From contig JASCOA010000001.1 of NCBI GenBank assembly GCA_029959365.1, positions 62,001 to 126,000 of the forward strand: 64,000 nt of DNA. The letters run 5' to 3'. Made by a program: the position numbers and the translations under genes. The notes under the pieces were generated by a model that ran no database searches, had not been told where the DNA came from, and saw only the letters and a program-made list of their open reading frames with translations. Shown piece after piece: positions 34,742 through 43,873 of this stretch (position 1 is the stretch's first letter; every line of letters starts with the position of its first letter). Origin of the DNA: Microbacteriaceae bacterium PS02343. Lineage in GTDB: Bacteria; Actinomycetota; Actinomycetes; Actinomycetales; Microbacteriaceae.

Positions 34742-36028
34742 CTACGCCTGCGCCCCCGGCACCGGCCGCGCCCCGGCCATGAAGCGCTGCACGTCGCGGT
34801 CGACGATGATGTCGCTCGGCCGCAGCGGACGGCTCAGATAGAGCCCCTCGAGCGCCGTGATGCGGCTGAGCGCCACGTAGGTCTGCCCGGGTGCGAAGAC
34901 GCGGGTGCCGAGGTCGACGACGGCCGCGTCGTAGCTCTTGCCCTGCGACTTGTGGATCGTCACGCCCCAGGCCAGCCGCAGCGGGAACTGTGTGAACTCC
35001 GCCACCACGTCGCGGGTCAGCTGCTTCGTATCGGGCGTGTAGGAGTACTTGTAGCGCTCCCACGTGCTCGGCAGCACCTCGTGGTCCTCGCCGTCGATCT
35101 CGACGTGCACCGAGCGGTCCACGCGCGCGACCGTGCCGATCGAGCCGTTCACCCAGCGCTGGTCGGGGTCGTTGCGCAGGAACATGACCTGCGCGCCGAC
35201 CTTCAGCTGGAGGCTCTCCTCGGCGGGGAAGGCGCGGCCGCCGAACTCGCCGTTCACCTCGGCGCGCGCGGTGAGCACGCGGCCGGGCAGCCGCTCGAGA
35301 GCTGCGGCGTTGATGCGGTTCACGCGGTCGTTGCGGGTGGCGAGGGTGATCACGCCCTCCTCGGGAGGGGTGCGCGCGCCGGTCTCGTTGAGCACCTGGG
35401 CGATCTCGGCGGTCACGCGGCCGTGCCGCACCGCCGTGAGCATGCCCTTGAACTCCTCCTCGTGCTGACGGTGGATCGTGCGCAGCTCGTAGACGGTGAG
35501 ATCGGTCTTCTCCCACACGTGGGCGTCGAAGAACCAGGAGGACTTGTACTGGTCCTTGAAGTACGCGCGCTCGTCGGCGTCGCCCGGCACCGGGGCCAGC
35601 TGGTACGGGTCGCCGAAGAGCACGATCTGCACGCCGCCGAAGGGCTCGCGCGGGCGCTGCCGGGCCTGGCGCAGAGCGCGGTCGATCGCGTCCATGAGGT
35701 CGGCGTTGACCATCGAGATCTCGTCGATCACGACGGTGTCGATCGTGTTGAGCAGCTTGCGCAGGTCGCCGTTCTGCTCGAGGTCCTGCATGCCGATGAC
35801 GCCGATCGGCAGCCGGAACAGCGAGTGGATCGTCTGCCCGCCCACGTTGAGCGCCGCGACGCCGGTGGGCGCGCAGATGACGATCTGCTTCGAGCTCTGC
35901 CACGAGAGGTGGTTGAGCAGCGTCGACTTGCCGGTGCCGGCGCGACCGGTCACGAAGATGTGGTCGCGGGTGGTCTCGATCGCCGCGAAGACGGCCGCCT
36001 GCTCGGGCGAGAGCTCGGGCTGGGTCAA
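34742..36028 (-). CDS. PIF1-like DNA helicase (superfamily 1B)
   Basis: 428 residues. Walker A G-R-A-G-T-G-K-S is at 28-35, followed by A-P-T-G-V-A-A (motif Ia), H-S-L-F (PIF1-type), V-V-I-D-E-I-S-M (motif II), F-G-D-P-Y-Q-L-A-P-V (motif III), and the C-terminal G-V-T-I-H-K-S-Q-G and Y-V-A-L-S-R. PIF1/Dda-like helicases move 5' to 3' and remove DNA-bound obstacles. The start is a TTG at 36028 with AAGGGAAG upstream. A solitary gene, with no accessory domain beyond the helicase core. Confidence 0.88.
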   Translation of the reverse strand: MTQPELSPEQAAVFAAIETTRDHIFVTGRAGTGKSTLLNHLSWQSSKQIVICAPTGVAALNVGGQTIHSLFRLPIGVIGMQDLEQNGDLRKLLNTIDTVVIDEISMVNADLMDAIDRALRQARQRPREPFGGVQIVLFGDPYQLAPVPGDADERAYFKDQYKSSWFFDAHVWEKTDLTVYELRTIHRQHEEEFKGMLTAVRHGRVTAEIAQVLNETGARTPPEEGVITLATRNDRVNRINAAALERLPGRVLTARAEVNGEFGGRAFPAEESLQLKVGAQVMFLRNDPDQRWVNGSIGTVARVDRSVHVEIDGEDHEVLPSTWERYKYSYTPDTKQLTRDVVAEFTQFPLRLAWGVTIHKSQGKSYDAAVVDLGTRVFAPGQTYVALSRITALEGLYLSRPLRPSDIIVDRDVQRFMAGARPVPGAQA

Positions 36029-36159
36029 CGGCTTCCCTTCACGCGGTCACGGACCCGACGAGCCTACCCGCCGCCGCCCATCCGCTCGTCCGCCCCGACG
36101 ACCCCCGGTACGAGCGGATGCGGGGGAGGAGCGGATGCGACGCCCGTAGGATCGAGCCC

Positions 36160-37152
36160 ATGCAGCGGACCCGGGGGATGACGGCCCGCCGCCGTGCCCT
36201 CCTGCGCGTGCTGGTGCCGACGCTCGCGCTCCTGCTCGCCATGACCGGCAGCGTCGTCGCGCTCAACGCGACCGTCTACGGCGCCGGCGGCTTCGTGCGC
36301 GCCTACCTCGATGCCCTCGGTCGCGGCTCCGTCGACGAGGCGCTCGGCACCGCCGGTGTGGATCTGCCCGAGGGCGACCGTGCGCTCCTGACCGCTGCCG
36401 CCGTCACCGGTCCGCAGGACGTGCGCATCACGGCCGACGAGGCGCTCGACGACGGCGGCCACCGGGTCACCGCCGAGTACGACCTCGAGGGCGAGCCCGG
36501 CAGCAGCACCTTCGTGCTCGAGCGCGACGGCAGCCGCTTCGGGGTCTTCGCCGAGTGGCGCTTCGCCCAGTCACCGGTGGCGACCCTCGCCGTGCAGGTG
36601 CTCGGCGACTACCGCTTCCAGGCCGGTGGCATCGCCACGGGCGACCCCGCCGCGATCGGCCAGCTCCAGCCCTACCTGACGCTCGTGCCGAGCGCCTACG
36701 AGCTCTACCACCGCACCACCTACCTCGCGGCGGGCGAGCAGTGGGCGCACGTGCTCGAGCCGGGCACCGAGGTGGCCGCCGTGATCGAGCCGAAGCCCAC
36801 CGAGCACTTCCTCGGCGAGGTGCAGGGGCAGGTCGACGAGCACCTCGACACCTGCGCCGAGCAGACCGTGCTCTTCCCGACCGGCTGCCCCTTCGGTACG
36901 GCCATCGACGACCGCGTGCTCGACCTGCCCGCGTGGAGCATCGACGCGCATCCGCGTATCACCCTCGAGCGCGCCGAGGTTCCGGGCGTCTGGCGGGTGC
37001 CCGCCACGGCCGCGAAGGCGCGCATCCAGGCCCGGGTGCAGTCGATCTTCGACGGCGGCATCCGCGATCTCGACGAGGAGCGCCCCTTCACCGTCGCCTA
37101 CGACGTGACGATCCGCGCCGACGACAGCCTGCTGATCAGCGCCCTCTACTGA
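36160..37152 (+). CDS. Exported or membrane-anchored protein of unknown function
   Basis: 330 residues. A basic N-terminus and one hydrophobic segment (about 12-36) are followed by a large extracellular region with repeated beta-rich stretches and two cysteines near residues 235-248. No family is recognised; the segment with A-Y-L-D-A-L-G-R-G and later V-T-A-E-Y-D-L resembles NTF2-like or DUF4878-like accumulation folds, uncertain. The ATG lies seven bases after TAGGAT (36147-36152). The last seven bases overlap the convergent CopD-CtaG gene. Confidence 0.7.
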   Translation: MQRTRGMTARRRALLRVLVPTLALLLAMTGSVVALNATVYGAGGFVRAYLDALGRGSVDEALGTAGVDLPEGDRALLTAAAVTGPQDVRITADEALDDGGHRVTAEYDLEGEPGSSTFVLERDGSRFGVFAEWRFAQSPVATLAVQVLGDYRFQAGGIATGDPAAIGQLQPYLTLVPSAYELYHRTTYLAAGEQWAHVLEPGTEVAAVIEPKPTEHFLGEVQGQVDEHLDTCAEQTVLFPTGCPFGTAIDDRVLDLPAWSIDAHPRITLERAEVPGVWRVPATAAKARIQARVQSIFDGGIRDLDEERPFTVAYDVTIRADDSLLISALY

Positions 37153-39113
37153 GGCCGGGGTCCGCCGCGCCCCATCTTGGTCAGCATCGCGTTGTAGGCC
37201 TTGAGCTCCGCCTCGTCGGTGCGATCGGCCTGCCGGTCGCGCCGCTTCGTCTCCTTCTCGTCGCTGCGGCTCCACGAGACCGCGGTGATGATCGCGAGCA
37301 GCACCGTCGGCACCTCGCCGATGCCCCAGGCGATGCCGCCGCCCGTCTTCTGATCGGCCAGCGCATCCGTCAGCCACGGTCTCCCGGTGGCGCCGTACCA
37401 GTCGGCGAGCAGCAGGTTCGAGCCCTCGAGCAGGTAGAGGCCGAAGAACGCGTGGAAGGCCATCACGAGCAGCAGGGTGATGAGCCGCATCGGGTACGGC
37501 GCCCGGTACGGCACGGGATCGATGCCGATGAGCGACGAGACGAAGAGGTAGCCGCTCAGCAGGAAGTGCACGATCATCCACTGGTGCCCCAGGTGGTCGC
37601 TCACCGCCCAGCGGAACAGCGGCGTGTAGTAGAAGACCATCAGCGACACCGCGAAGATCACGGCGGCGACGAGCGGATGCACGATGAAGCGCCCGTAGCC
37701 ACTGTGCACCAGCAGCATGAGCCACTCGCGCGGGCCGCGCGATCCGTCCTGCCGCTTGCGGATCGCCCGCAGCGCCAGCGTGATGGGCGCCGCCGGCACG
37801 AGCAGCATGGGGATGAACATGCTGAGCACCATGTGCCCGAGCATGTGCGCGCTGAACAGGAAGACCCCGTAGACCTGCACGCCGCCGCTGGTCACGTAGA
37901 ACAGCGAGATCATGCCCAGCACCCAGAGCACGGTGCGCAGCACCGGCCAGCGGTCGCCGCGGCGGTGCAGGCGCACCACGGCCGCGAGGTAGAAGAAGAT
38001 GCCGAAGGCGCAGACGAGCAGCCAGAGCAGGTCGACGCTCCACTCCGTGAAGAAGCGGATGAAGGTCGGCTCCGGCGGCAGGTCGGTGCCCTCGGTGAGG
38101 ATGTTCGCGGGCGTGGAGAGCGCCGGCTCCTCGGGCACCGGCGTCGCCGTGCGGGCGAGGGCGGCGGCCACGCCCGAGGCGATGCCCATGAAAGCGATCT
38201 CGGTGACGACGAGGCCCCAGAACCAGCCCTTCGAGCCGCCGCGGTCGAGCTTGCGGATCGCCCAGCGGCGCTGCAGGAAGCCGAAGACGCCGAGCACGAT
38301 GAGCACCGAGGCCTTGACGATCACCAGCGCCCCGTAGGGCGTGAGCAGCTGGCCCGGGGCCCCGACGCGCAGCTCGGCGCTCGCGTAGCCGCTGATCGCG
38401 ACCACGATGAAGCAGATGAGCGCCACGGTCGAGTAGCGCGCGAGCACGATCGCGAGACGGCCCTTGTCGAGCTGCTTGTGCAGCAGCACGATCGTGACGA
38501 GCCCGCCGAGCCAGACGGCGGCGAAGAGCAGGTGCAGGCCGAGCGCCGTGATGGCCTCGTTGTGGCCGGTGGCGCCGGCCGAGTGGCCCTGCTGCGCCAT
38601 GGGGATCAGGCTGGCTGCGGCCAGTACAGCCACGCCGGCGATGAGCGCCGGCGCGCGCAGCGCCAGGCAGAGCACCGTGACAACGGCGGCGAGCAGCGTC
38701 GTGAGCAGCCACGCCTGCCCCAGCTCGATCTGGGTGAGGAACACGGCGAGCTGCTCGCCGAACTGCTCGTCGAAGCTCAGCGGCAGGTTGTAGAGCAGCA
38801 TGAAGTTGAGCAGCGCGACGGCGGCCGAGGCCACCGTCCAGAGCCCCGCGCCGGCAGCGGCGACGTCGACCGCGGCGTCGAACTCACGGGCGCCGGGCTT
38901 GAGCGCGAAGCAGGCCAGCACGAGCGCGCCGATCGCGGCGGCCGCGCCGAGGTTCACCAGCAGCTTGGCGATCGGCAGTCCGTAGCGCACGACCGGGCCG
39001 GGGTCGAGGAGCCCCGCATCCGCTCCGCCGCCGATGGCCAGGGCGGCGAAGAGCCCCACCATCGCGGCGAGCAGCACCGCTGCGGGGGCGGCGATGCGTA
39101 GGTACCGGGTCAC
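37146..39113 (-). CDS. CopD-CtaG fusion membrane protein (copper import / oxidase assembly)
   Basis: 655 residues with roughly 16 membrane segments. The N-terminal part includes the CopD-type region (H-L-L-F-A-A-V-W-L-G-G-L near 200-210 and G-x-L-L-x-K near the domain's end). The C-terminal half is a CtaG/caa3-oxidase assembly domain with H-M-L-G-H-M-V-L-S and H-F-L-L-S-G-Y-L. Such fusions are standard in actinobacteria and are thought to handle copper for cytochrome oxidase. The start is a GTG at 39113, eight bases after TAGGCT on the minus strand. No copper operator is seen next to it. Confidence 0.88.
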   Translation of the reverse strand: MTRYLRIAAPAAVLLAAMVGLFAALAIGGGADAGLLDPGPVVRYGLPIAKLLVNLGAAAAIGALVLACFALKPGAREFDAAVDVAAAGAGLWTVASAAVALLNFMLLYNLPLSFDEQFGEQLAVFLTQIELGQAWLLTTLLAAVVTVLCLALRAPALIAGVAVLAAASLIPMAQQGHSAGATGHNEAITALGLHLLFAAVWLGGLVTIVLLHKQLDKGRLAIVLARYSTVALICFIVVAISGYASAELRVGAPGQLLTPYGALVIVKASVLIVLGVFGFLQRRWAIRKLDRGGSKGWFWGLVVTEIAFMGIASGVAAALARTATPVPEEPALSTPANILTEGTDLPPEPTFIRFFTEWSVDLLWLLVCAFGIFFYLAAVVRLHRRGDRWPVLRTVLWVLGMISLFYVTSGGVQVYGVFLFSAHMLGHMVLSMFIPMLLVPAAPITLALRAIRKRQDGSRGPREWLMLLVHSGYGRFIVHPLVAAVIFAVSLMVFYYTPLFRWAVSDHLGHQWMIVHFLLSGYLFVSSLIGIDPVPYRAPYPMRLITLLLVMAFHAFFGLYLLEGSNLLLADWYGATGRPWLTDALADQKTGGGIAWGIGEVPTVLLAIITAVSWSRSDEKETKRRDRQADRTDEAELKAYNAMLTKMGRGGPRPQ

Positions 39114-39192
39114 GAGGGACCAGCCTACTTCCGGCTCGCTGAGCGGACGGCCGAGCGGACACGGCGGATGCGACGGGAGGTCAGGGAACGAC

Positions 39193-39226
39193 GAAGGGGA
39201 GGGGCGCCGAAGCGCTCCTCCCCTTC
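39193..39226 (-). terminator. Rho-independent-type hairpin behind hup
   Basis: A 15-bp stem (39193-39207 with 39212-39226, one G-T pair) closed by a CGAA tetraloop, beginning 16 bases after the hup stop. Confidence 0.82.
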
Positions 39227-39242
39227 CCCGAGGCGGGTCGAA

Positions 39243-39530
39243 TTACTTGACCGCAGCCTTGAGCTTGCTACCAGCCGAGATCTTCACGCTGTTCGAGGCA
39301 GCGATCTGGATGGTCTCGCCGGTGGCGGGGTTGCGGCCGGGGCGAGCGGCACGGTGCGTGCGCTCGACGGCGAGCCAGCCGGGGATGGAGACCTTGGTGC
39401 CTTCGGCGACGGCCTTCGAGACGACCGAGAACAGCGCGTCGAGCGTGCCGTTGACGGACGCCTGGCTCTCGCCGGTCTCCGCCGCGATCTTCGCGACCAG
39501 GTCAGTGCGGTTGAGGGTGTTGTCAGCCAT
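39243..39530 (-). CDS. hup: HU-family DNA-binding protein
   Basis: 95 residues, the short HU form without the Lys-rich mycobacterial tail. It shows N-R-T-D-L-V-A-K-I-A, the beta-arm R-T-H-R-A-A-R-P-G-R-N-P-A-T-G-E and the closing K-I-S-A-G-S-K-L-K. It bends and compacts DNA as a dimer. GAGGAGGAC precedes the ATG. Its own terminator follows, so it is a single transcription unit. Confidence 0.95.
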   Translation of the reverse strand: MADNTLNRTDLVAKIAAETGESQASVNGTLDALFSVVSKAVAEGTKVSIPGWLAVERTHRAARPGRNPATGETIQIAASNSVKISAGSKLKAAVK

Positions 39531-39656
39531 AGATGTCCTCCTCGGACCTCGAGCGCGTCACCGCGCTGCCTTGCTCCCGATCCCCGCCCGTGGGGCGTGG
39601 ATCGCTGGTATCAGGTGATGGCCCGGGGGCCGTGGCCCTCGCGGGCCGTCGTCAAC

Positions 39657-39962
39657 CTACCAGCTGGACTTGGTGATACCGGGCAGCTCGCCACGGTGCG
39701 CCATGTCGCGGAAGCGGACACGGCTGATGCCGAACTTGCTGAGGACACCGCGCGGACGGCCGTCGATCGCGTCGCGCGAGCGCAGACGGACCGGCGAGGC
39801 GTTGCGGGGCAGCTTCTGCAGGCCGATGCGCGCGGCCTCGAACTGCTCGGGGGTCGAGTTGGGGTCGACGAGCTGCTTCTTGAGCTCGGCGCGCTTCGCG
39901 GCGTACCGCTCGACGATGACCTCGCGCTGCTTGTTGCGGGCGATCTTGCTCTTCTTGGCCAT
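39657..39962 (-). CDS. rpsN: 30S ribosomal protein S14, zinc-independent (C-minus) form
   Basis: 101 residues, the long form with N-R-D-A-x-D-G-R-P-R-G and no C-x-x-C pair, so it binds no zinc. It lies at the end of a three-gene unit rpmB-rpmG-rpsN, separated from rpmG by two bases. In many actinobacteria this set is a zinc-sparing replacement repressed by Zur. Here zur and znuABC are the next genes, but no Zur box was found before rpmB. Confidence 0.95.
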   Translation of the reverse strand: MAKKSKIARNKQREVIVERYAAKRAELKKQLVDPNSTPEQFEAARIGLQKLPRNASPVRLRSRDAIDGRPRGVLSKFGISRVRFRDMAHRGELPGITKSSW

Positions 39963-39964
39963 GC

Positions 39965-40132
39965 TTAGCGCTCCTCGCGGAAGTCGACGTGCTTGCGGAT
40001 GACCGGGTCGTACTTCTTGAGCACGAGGCGGTCGGGGTCGTTGCGGCGGTTCTTGCGGGTCACGTAGGTGTACCCGGTACCGGCCGTCGAACGGAGCTTG
40101 ATGATGGGACGGACGTCCTGCTGCTTGGCCAT
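39965..40132 (-). CDS. rpmG: 50S ribosomal protein L33, zinc-independent form
   Basis: 55 residues beginning [13 protein letters not shown] and containing [11 protein letters not shown]. There is no cysteine at all, so this is the C-minus form. Its ATG overlaps the rpmB stop (TAATG). Confidence 0.95.
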   Translation of the reverse strand: MAKQQDVRPIIKLRSTAGTGYTYVTRKNRRNDPDRLVLKKYDPVIRKHVDFREER

Positions 40133-40368
40133 TAGATCTTCTCCCCACGTGCGAGCAGGTCCTTGACGACGCGCTCGATGCCACGGGCGTCGATCACCTT
40201 GATGCCCTTGGCGGACAGGGTCAGGGTGACGTTACGACGCAGCGAAGGCACGAAGTAGGTCTTCTTCTGGACGTTCGGGTCGAAACGGCGCTTGGTGCGC
40301 CGGTGCGAGTGCGAGATGTTGTGCCCGAAGCCGGGGACGGCTCCGGTCACCTGGCAGACTGCTGCCAT
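40132..40368 (-). CDS. rpmB: 50S ribosomal protein L28
   Basis: 78 residues beginning M-A-A-V-C-Q-V-T-G and containing [12 protein letters not shown] single Cys is present, so no four-cysteine zinc site. GGAGGAAACC precedes the ATG at 40368. A TACGGT box lies just upstream on the minus strand. First gene of rpmB-rpmG-rpsN. Confidence 0.95.
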   Translation of the reverse strand: MAAVCQVTGAVPGFGHNISHSHRRTKRRFDPNVQKKTYFVPSLRRNVTLTLSAKGIKVIDARGIERVVKDLLARGEKI

Positions 40369-40538
40369 GGTTTCCTCCATGCGGTTACCGTAGGGACGAG
40401 CCCTACCCAAGGTCACTTGTCGGCTCGCACCCGTGGAGCTCCGTGAGGAGAACCGGTGGGCGCGCGCAAGTCGGCCGGTTTCCGGCCAACTTCACGAGAG
40501 TACCCCAGCGCGGGCGATGCCGCCAGTCCGGGTCCGGC

Positions 40539-40943
40539 TCAGTCCTGGGCCGCGGCCTTCGCGGAGCATTCCGCGCACAGGCCGAAGACGTCGACCACGT
40601 GGTGCGCCTCGGTGAAGCCGTGCTCGGCCGCGACCGAGCGGGCCCACTGCTCGACCGCATCCGCTTCGATCTCCACCGTCAGGCCGCAGTTGCGGCAGAT
40701 GAGGTGGTGGTGGTGCGAGCCGGGGGTGCAGGCGCGGTAGAGGCTCTCGCCGTCCTGCTGCAGCGAGTCGGCGTCGCCGCCGCCCGCGAGGTCGGAGAGC
40801 GCACGGTACACCGTGGCCAGGCCGATCTGCGAGCCGGTGTGCTTGAGGCGGTCGTGCAGGGCCTGCGCGCTGACGAAGCCCTCGCTGGCGCTCAGCGCCT
40901 CGCGCACGGCCTCGCGCTGCCAGGTGTTCCTCTTCACGACCAT
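40539..40943 (-). CDS. zur: Fur-family regulator, probably the zinc repressor Zur
   Basis: 134 residues. A winged-helix DNA-binding domain comes first, with T-V-Y-R-A-L near residue 45. Then H-H-H-H-L-I-C-R-N-C and a C-terminal C-A-E-C complete the structural four-cysteine zinc site. The Zur assignment rests on context: znuBCA follow upstream on the same strand, with a Zur-like box before znuA. The ATG is seven bases after TACCGT (40951-40956, minus strand), so zur has its own leaderless-type promoter besides possible read-through from znuB 39 bases away. Confidence 0.87.
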   Translation of the reverse strand: MVVKRNTWQREAVREALSASEGFVSAQALHDRLKHTGSQIGLATVYRALSDLAGGGDADSLQQDGESLYRACTPGSHHHHLICRNCGLTVEIEADAVEQWARSVAAEHGFTEAHHVVDVFGLCAECSAKAAAQD

Positions 40944-40982
40944 GTGATCAACGGTAACGCCGACGAGCGGATGCGGGTGCCG

Positions 40983-41831
40983 CTACGAGCGAACCCGGCT
41001 GCGCCGTGCGCCGAGCACCCGGCACACGAGGTAGATGAGGAACGAGATCGTCGTGATGTACGGGCTGATCGGCAGCGAGCCGCCGATGGCCAGCAGGATG
41101 CCGCCGACCGCCGAGACGAAGCCGAACAGCATGCTGAGCACCGGCACGAGCACGGGGGAGGAGCTCACCCGCAGCGCGGCCGCGGCGGGCGTGACGAGCA
41201 GCGCCATGACGAGCAGCGCGCCGATGATCTGCACGCTGACGGCCACGATGAGGCCGAGCAGCACCATGAAGCCGAGCGAGAGCCACCGCCCGGGCACGCC
41301 GCGGGCGGCGGCCACGTCGGCGTCGAGGCTGTCGAAGGTGAGCGGGCGCCAGACCAGCAGCAGCGCGACGAGCACGAGCACGCTGATGCCGATGAGCAGG
41401 CCGAGCTGCGGCGAGTCGACCGCGATGATCTGCCCGGTCAGCAGCCCGAACTGGTTGCCGCTGCGCCCCGGGTAGAGCGCCAGGAACAGGATGCCGAGGC
41501 CGAGGCCCGCGGGCATGAGCACGCCGATGATCGAGTTGCGGTCCCTGGCTCGGGATCCGAGCAGGCCGATGATGAGCGCCGCGACGAGGGATCCGACGAG
41601 CGATCCCGCGACGACGTTCACGCCGAGCAGCAGGGCGCCGGCGGCACCGGCGAAGGAGAGCTCGCTGATGCCGTGGACGGCGAAGGCCATGTCGCGCTGC
41701 AGGATGAAGACGCCGATCAGGCCGCCGACGATGCCCAGGACGGCGCCGGCGATGATCGAGTTCTGCACGAGCTGCAGCAGCGCGCCGTAGTCCTCGAACG
41801 AGAACATGCGGCTCCAGAGGTCCACGGTCAT
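40983..41831 (-). CDS. znuB: Zinc ABC transporter permease
   Basis: 282 residues with about eight membrane segments and the ABC-3 permease signature region F-A-V-H-G-I-S-E-L-S-F-A-G-A-A. It forms the membrane channel for metal taken from ZnuA. The ATG overlaps the znuC stop (ATGA). Confidence 0.92.
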   Translation of the reverse strand: MTVDLWSRMFSFEDYGALLQLVQNSIIAGAVLGIVGGLIGVFILQRDMAFAVHGISELSFAGAAGALLLGVNVVAGSLVGSLVAALIIGLLGSRARDRNSIIGVLMPAGLGLGILFLALYPGRSGNQFGLLTGQIIAVDSPQLGLLIGISVLVLVALLLVWRPLTFDSLDADVAAARGVPGRWLSLGFMVLLGLIVAVSVQIIGALLVMALLVTPAAAALRVSSSPVLVPVLSMLFGFVSAVGGILLAIGGSLPISPYITTISFLIYLVCRVLGARRSRVRS

Positions 41832-42643
41832 GCGTCGTGCTCCGCGTGGTGATCGCTGTGCTGGGGGAGGCCGGCCACGATGATCCGTCCGCTCGATCGG
41901 ATGACCTCGACGGGAGTGCCGTAGAGCTCGGTGAGCACCTCGCTGCGCAGCACCTCGTCGGGCGTGCCGATGCGGTAGCCGCCGGCGGCGAGGTAGAGGA
42001 TGCGGTCGACCATGCCGAGCACCGGGTTCACGTCGTGCGTCACGAAGACCACGGGGGTGCCGTGCTCGCGGCGGCGGGCGTCGAGCAGTCCGCTCACGCC
42101 GCGCTGATGCTGCAGGTCGAGGCTGATGAGCGGCTCGTCGCAGAGCAGCAGGCGCGGGTCGCCGGCGAGCGCCTGGCCGACGCGCAGGCGCTGCTGCTCG
42201 CCGCCGGAGAGGTTGCCGACCGGCTCGTCCGCGTAGCGCTCCGCGCCGACCGCGGCGACGAGGCCGTCGATGCGCTCGCGTTCTACGCGGGTCGTCAGGG
42301 GCGGCCCGAAGCGGTGCCCGTTGACCCCGAGCCCGATGAGGTCGCGGCCGCGCATGGGCGTGCCGGGCTGGATGAGCTTCTGCTGCGGCACGTAGCCGAT
42401 GCGCCGATCGCCGCGGCGCACCGGGCGGCCGTCGAGCTCGATGTGACCCGCATCCAGCCGCTGCTGACCGAGGATGGCGCGCAGCAGGCTGGTCTTGCCG
42501 GTGCCGTTGGCGCCGAGCACGGCGAGGAACTCCCCCTCGCGCAGCACGAGATCGAGGCCGGACCACAGGGTCCGGCCTCCGAGAGCGAGGGCGGCGCCGC
42601 GGATCCCGAGGATCCCGGCGCCGCCGTCAGCGGATGGGCTCAC
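41828..42643 (-). CDS. znuC: Zinc ABC transporter ATP-binding protein
   Basis: 271 residues. Walker A is G-A-N-G-T-G-K-T-S, the signature motif L-S-G-G-E-Q-Q-R, Walker B L-L-L-C-D-E-P-L, and the switch V-F-V-T-H-D. The GTG start overlaps the znuA stop (GTGA). It drives transport through ZnuB. Confidence 0.93.
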   Translation of the reverse strand: MSPSADGGAGILGIRGAALALGGRTLWSGLDLVLREGEFLAVLGANGTGKTSLLRAILGQQRLDAGHIELDGRPVRRGDRRIGYVPQQKLIQPGTPMRGRDLIGLGVNGHRFGPPLTTRVERERIDGLVAAVGAERYADEPVGNLSGGEQQRLRVGQALAGDPRLLLCDEPLISLDLQHQRGVSGLLDARRREHGTPVVFVTHDVNPVLGMVDRILYLAAGGYRIGTPDEVLRSEVLTELYGTPVEVIRSSGRIIVAGLPQHSDHHAEHDA

Positions 42644-43665
42644 GCGGCGAGCGCCTCCTCGATGGCATCGAGGTTCGCCGTCATCCAGCTCACGTAGTCG
42701 TCGCCTTCCGGCAGGGTCTCGGTGAAGTCGACCACGGGCACTCCCGCGGCCTCGGCAGCCGCGCGCACCTGCTCGGTCTCGGGGCTGCTGGTCTGCTCAT
42801 TGTAGGCAAGCAGCGCCACGTCGCCGCCGTCGAAGAGCGCGAGGGTCGCGGCCAGCGACGACGGCGAGACGTCGTTGCCCTCCTCGATCGCCTCGCTGAA
42901 GTCCTCGGGGGTGACGTTCTCGAGGCCGACCGCCTCGAGCAGGTAGAGCGGCACGGGCTCGGTGATGGCGACGCTGCCGCTCGCGGCGATGCCGACGGCG
43001 CGCTCCTCGAGCGCGGTGAGCTCGGCCGAGAGCGCCTCGTAGTTCTCGTGGAACTCGTCGGCGCGGTCGGCGTCGAGGTCGCCGAGCACGTGCACGAGCT
43101 CGTGAGCGAGCGCGTCGATCGCGGTGAAGGAGTACCAGACGTGCTCGTTGAAGCCCTCGATGTGCTCATGGCCCTCGTGGTCGTGCTCCTCCTCGGCTGA
43201 CGCCTCGTCGCCGTGCTCCTCGCCCTCCTCGTGCGCGTGGTCCTCCTCGGCGTGCGAGTGGGCCTCGCCCTCCTCGCCGGGGATGAGGCCGGAGAGCTCG
43301 GAGGCGCTGAGCACCTCGGCCCCGGTGCCGCTGGCCTCGACGAGCGTGTCGATGAAGGGGTCGTAGCCGCCGCCGTTCTCGATCACGATGTCGGCCTCGC
43401 TGATCGCGAGCTGGTCGCGGGCGCTGGCCTCGTAGGAGTGCGGGTCCTGCGCGGAGCCCTCGATGATCGCCTGCACGTCGACACCGTCGCCGGCGACGGC
43501 GCGCGCGATGTCGGCGTAGACGTCGGTGCTCGCGACGATCGTGATCGCAGCGTCGCCGCCTCCGCTGGTGCCCGCATCCGCGTCGGTGCCGCTGGCGCAT
43601 CCGGCGAGCACGAGGGCGGTCACGGGCAGCAGCGCGAGCGCGCCGATGATCTTCGGGTTCTGCAT
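42640..43665 (-). CDS. znuA: Zinc-binding lipoprotein of the Znu ABC transporter
   Basis: 341 residues. Lipoprotein signal with lipobox L-A-G-C. Cluster 9 metal-binding fold with an early H-S-Y-E and the His/Glu/Asp-rich loop (about residues 140-180, many H-x-H) typical of ZnuA, followed by W-Y-S and a late N-E-Q-T. It captures Zn(II) outside the cell. The ATG at 43665 is seven bases after TAGCGT; an upstream in-frame start at 43716 is rejected since it would include the promoter. Confidence 0.93.
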   Translation of the reverse strand: MQNPKIIGALALLPVTALVLAGCASGTDADAGTSGGGDAAITIVASTDVYADIARAVAGDGVDVQAIIEGSAQDPHSYEASARDQLAISEADIVIENGGGYDPFIDTLVEASGTGAEVLSASELSGLIPGEEGEAHSHAEEDHAHEEGEEHGDEASAEEEHDHEGHEHIEGFNEHVWYSFTAIDALAHELVHVLGDLDADRADEFHENYEALSAELTALEERAVGIAASGSVAITEPVPLYLLEAVGLENVTPEDFSEAIEEGNDVSPSSLAATLALFDGGDVALLAYNEQTSSPETEQVRAAAEAAGVPVVDFTETLPEGDDYVSWMTANLDAIEEALAA

Positions 43666-43672
43666 GGGGGTC

Positions 43673-43701
43673 ACGCTACGCCTACTGATACTCGTTCTCA
43701 A
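43673..43701 (-). promoter_or_regulatory. znuA promoter with overlapping Zur box
   Basis: On the minus strand, -35 TTGAGA (43696-43701), a 17-base spacer and -10 TAGCGT (43673-43678). The palindrome TGATACT-C-GTTCTCA occupies 43686-43700 and matches the Fur/Zur pattern TGATAAT-N-ATTATCA at most positions. It covers the -35 box and spacer, so zinc-bound Zur would shut the promoter. Confidence 0.75.
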
Positions 43702-43742
43702 AATCAGCAGCCGCATCCGCTCGGCCTCACGACCGAGCCGCG

Positions 43743-43775
43743 GAACGCCCGCGACCTGAGCGGGCGCGGGCGTTC
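43743..43775 (-). terminator. Hairpin downstream of the bkd operon
   Basis: GAACGCCCGCG (43743-43753) pairs perfectly with CGCGGGCGTTC (43765-43775) across an 11-nt loop. Together with the stem at 43801-43836 it separates the bkd operon from the znuA promoter. Confidence 0.7.
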
Positions 43776-43800
43776 GAGCAGAGGATGCATGAGCGGCTTC

Positions 43801-43836
43801 GCGAGGAGCGAGCGATCGCGCGCGGTCGCTCCTCGC
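43801..43836 (-). terminator. Hairpin directly behind bkdC
   Basis: GCGAGGAGCGA (43801-43811) pairs perfectly with TCGCTCCTCGC (43826-43836), 38 bases after the bkdC stop. High-GC terminator without U-run. Confidence 0.7.
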
Positions 43837-43873
43837 GCACTCGCGCCGCAGGAGCGGCGGCGCGATGAAAGGT

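Noticed and set aside
40369-40440. Searched for a Zur box before rpmB
   Set aside because: No TGA-n9-TCA palindrome is present; the shared ACGGTA/TACGGT words near rpmB and zur are better explained as -10 boxes.
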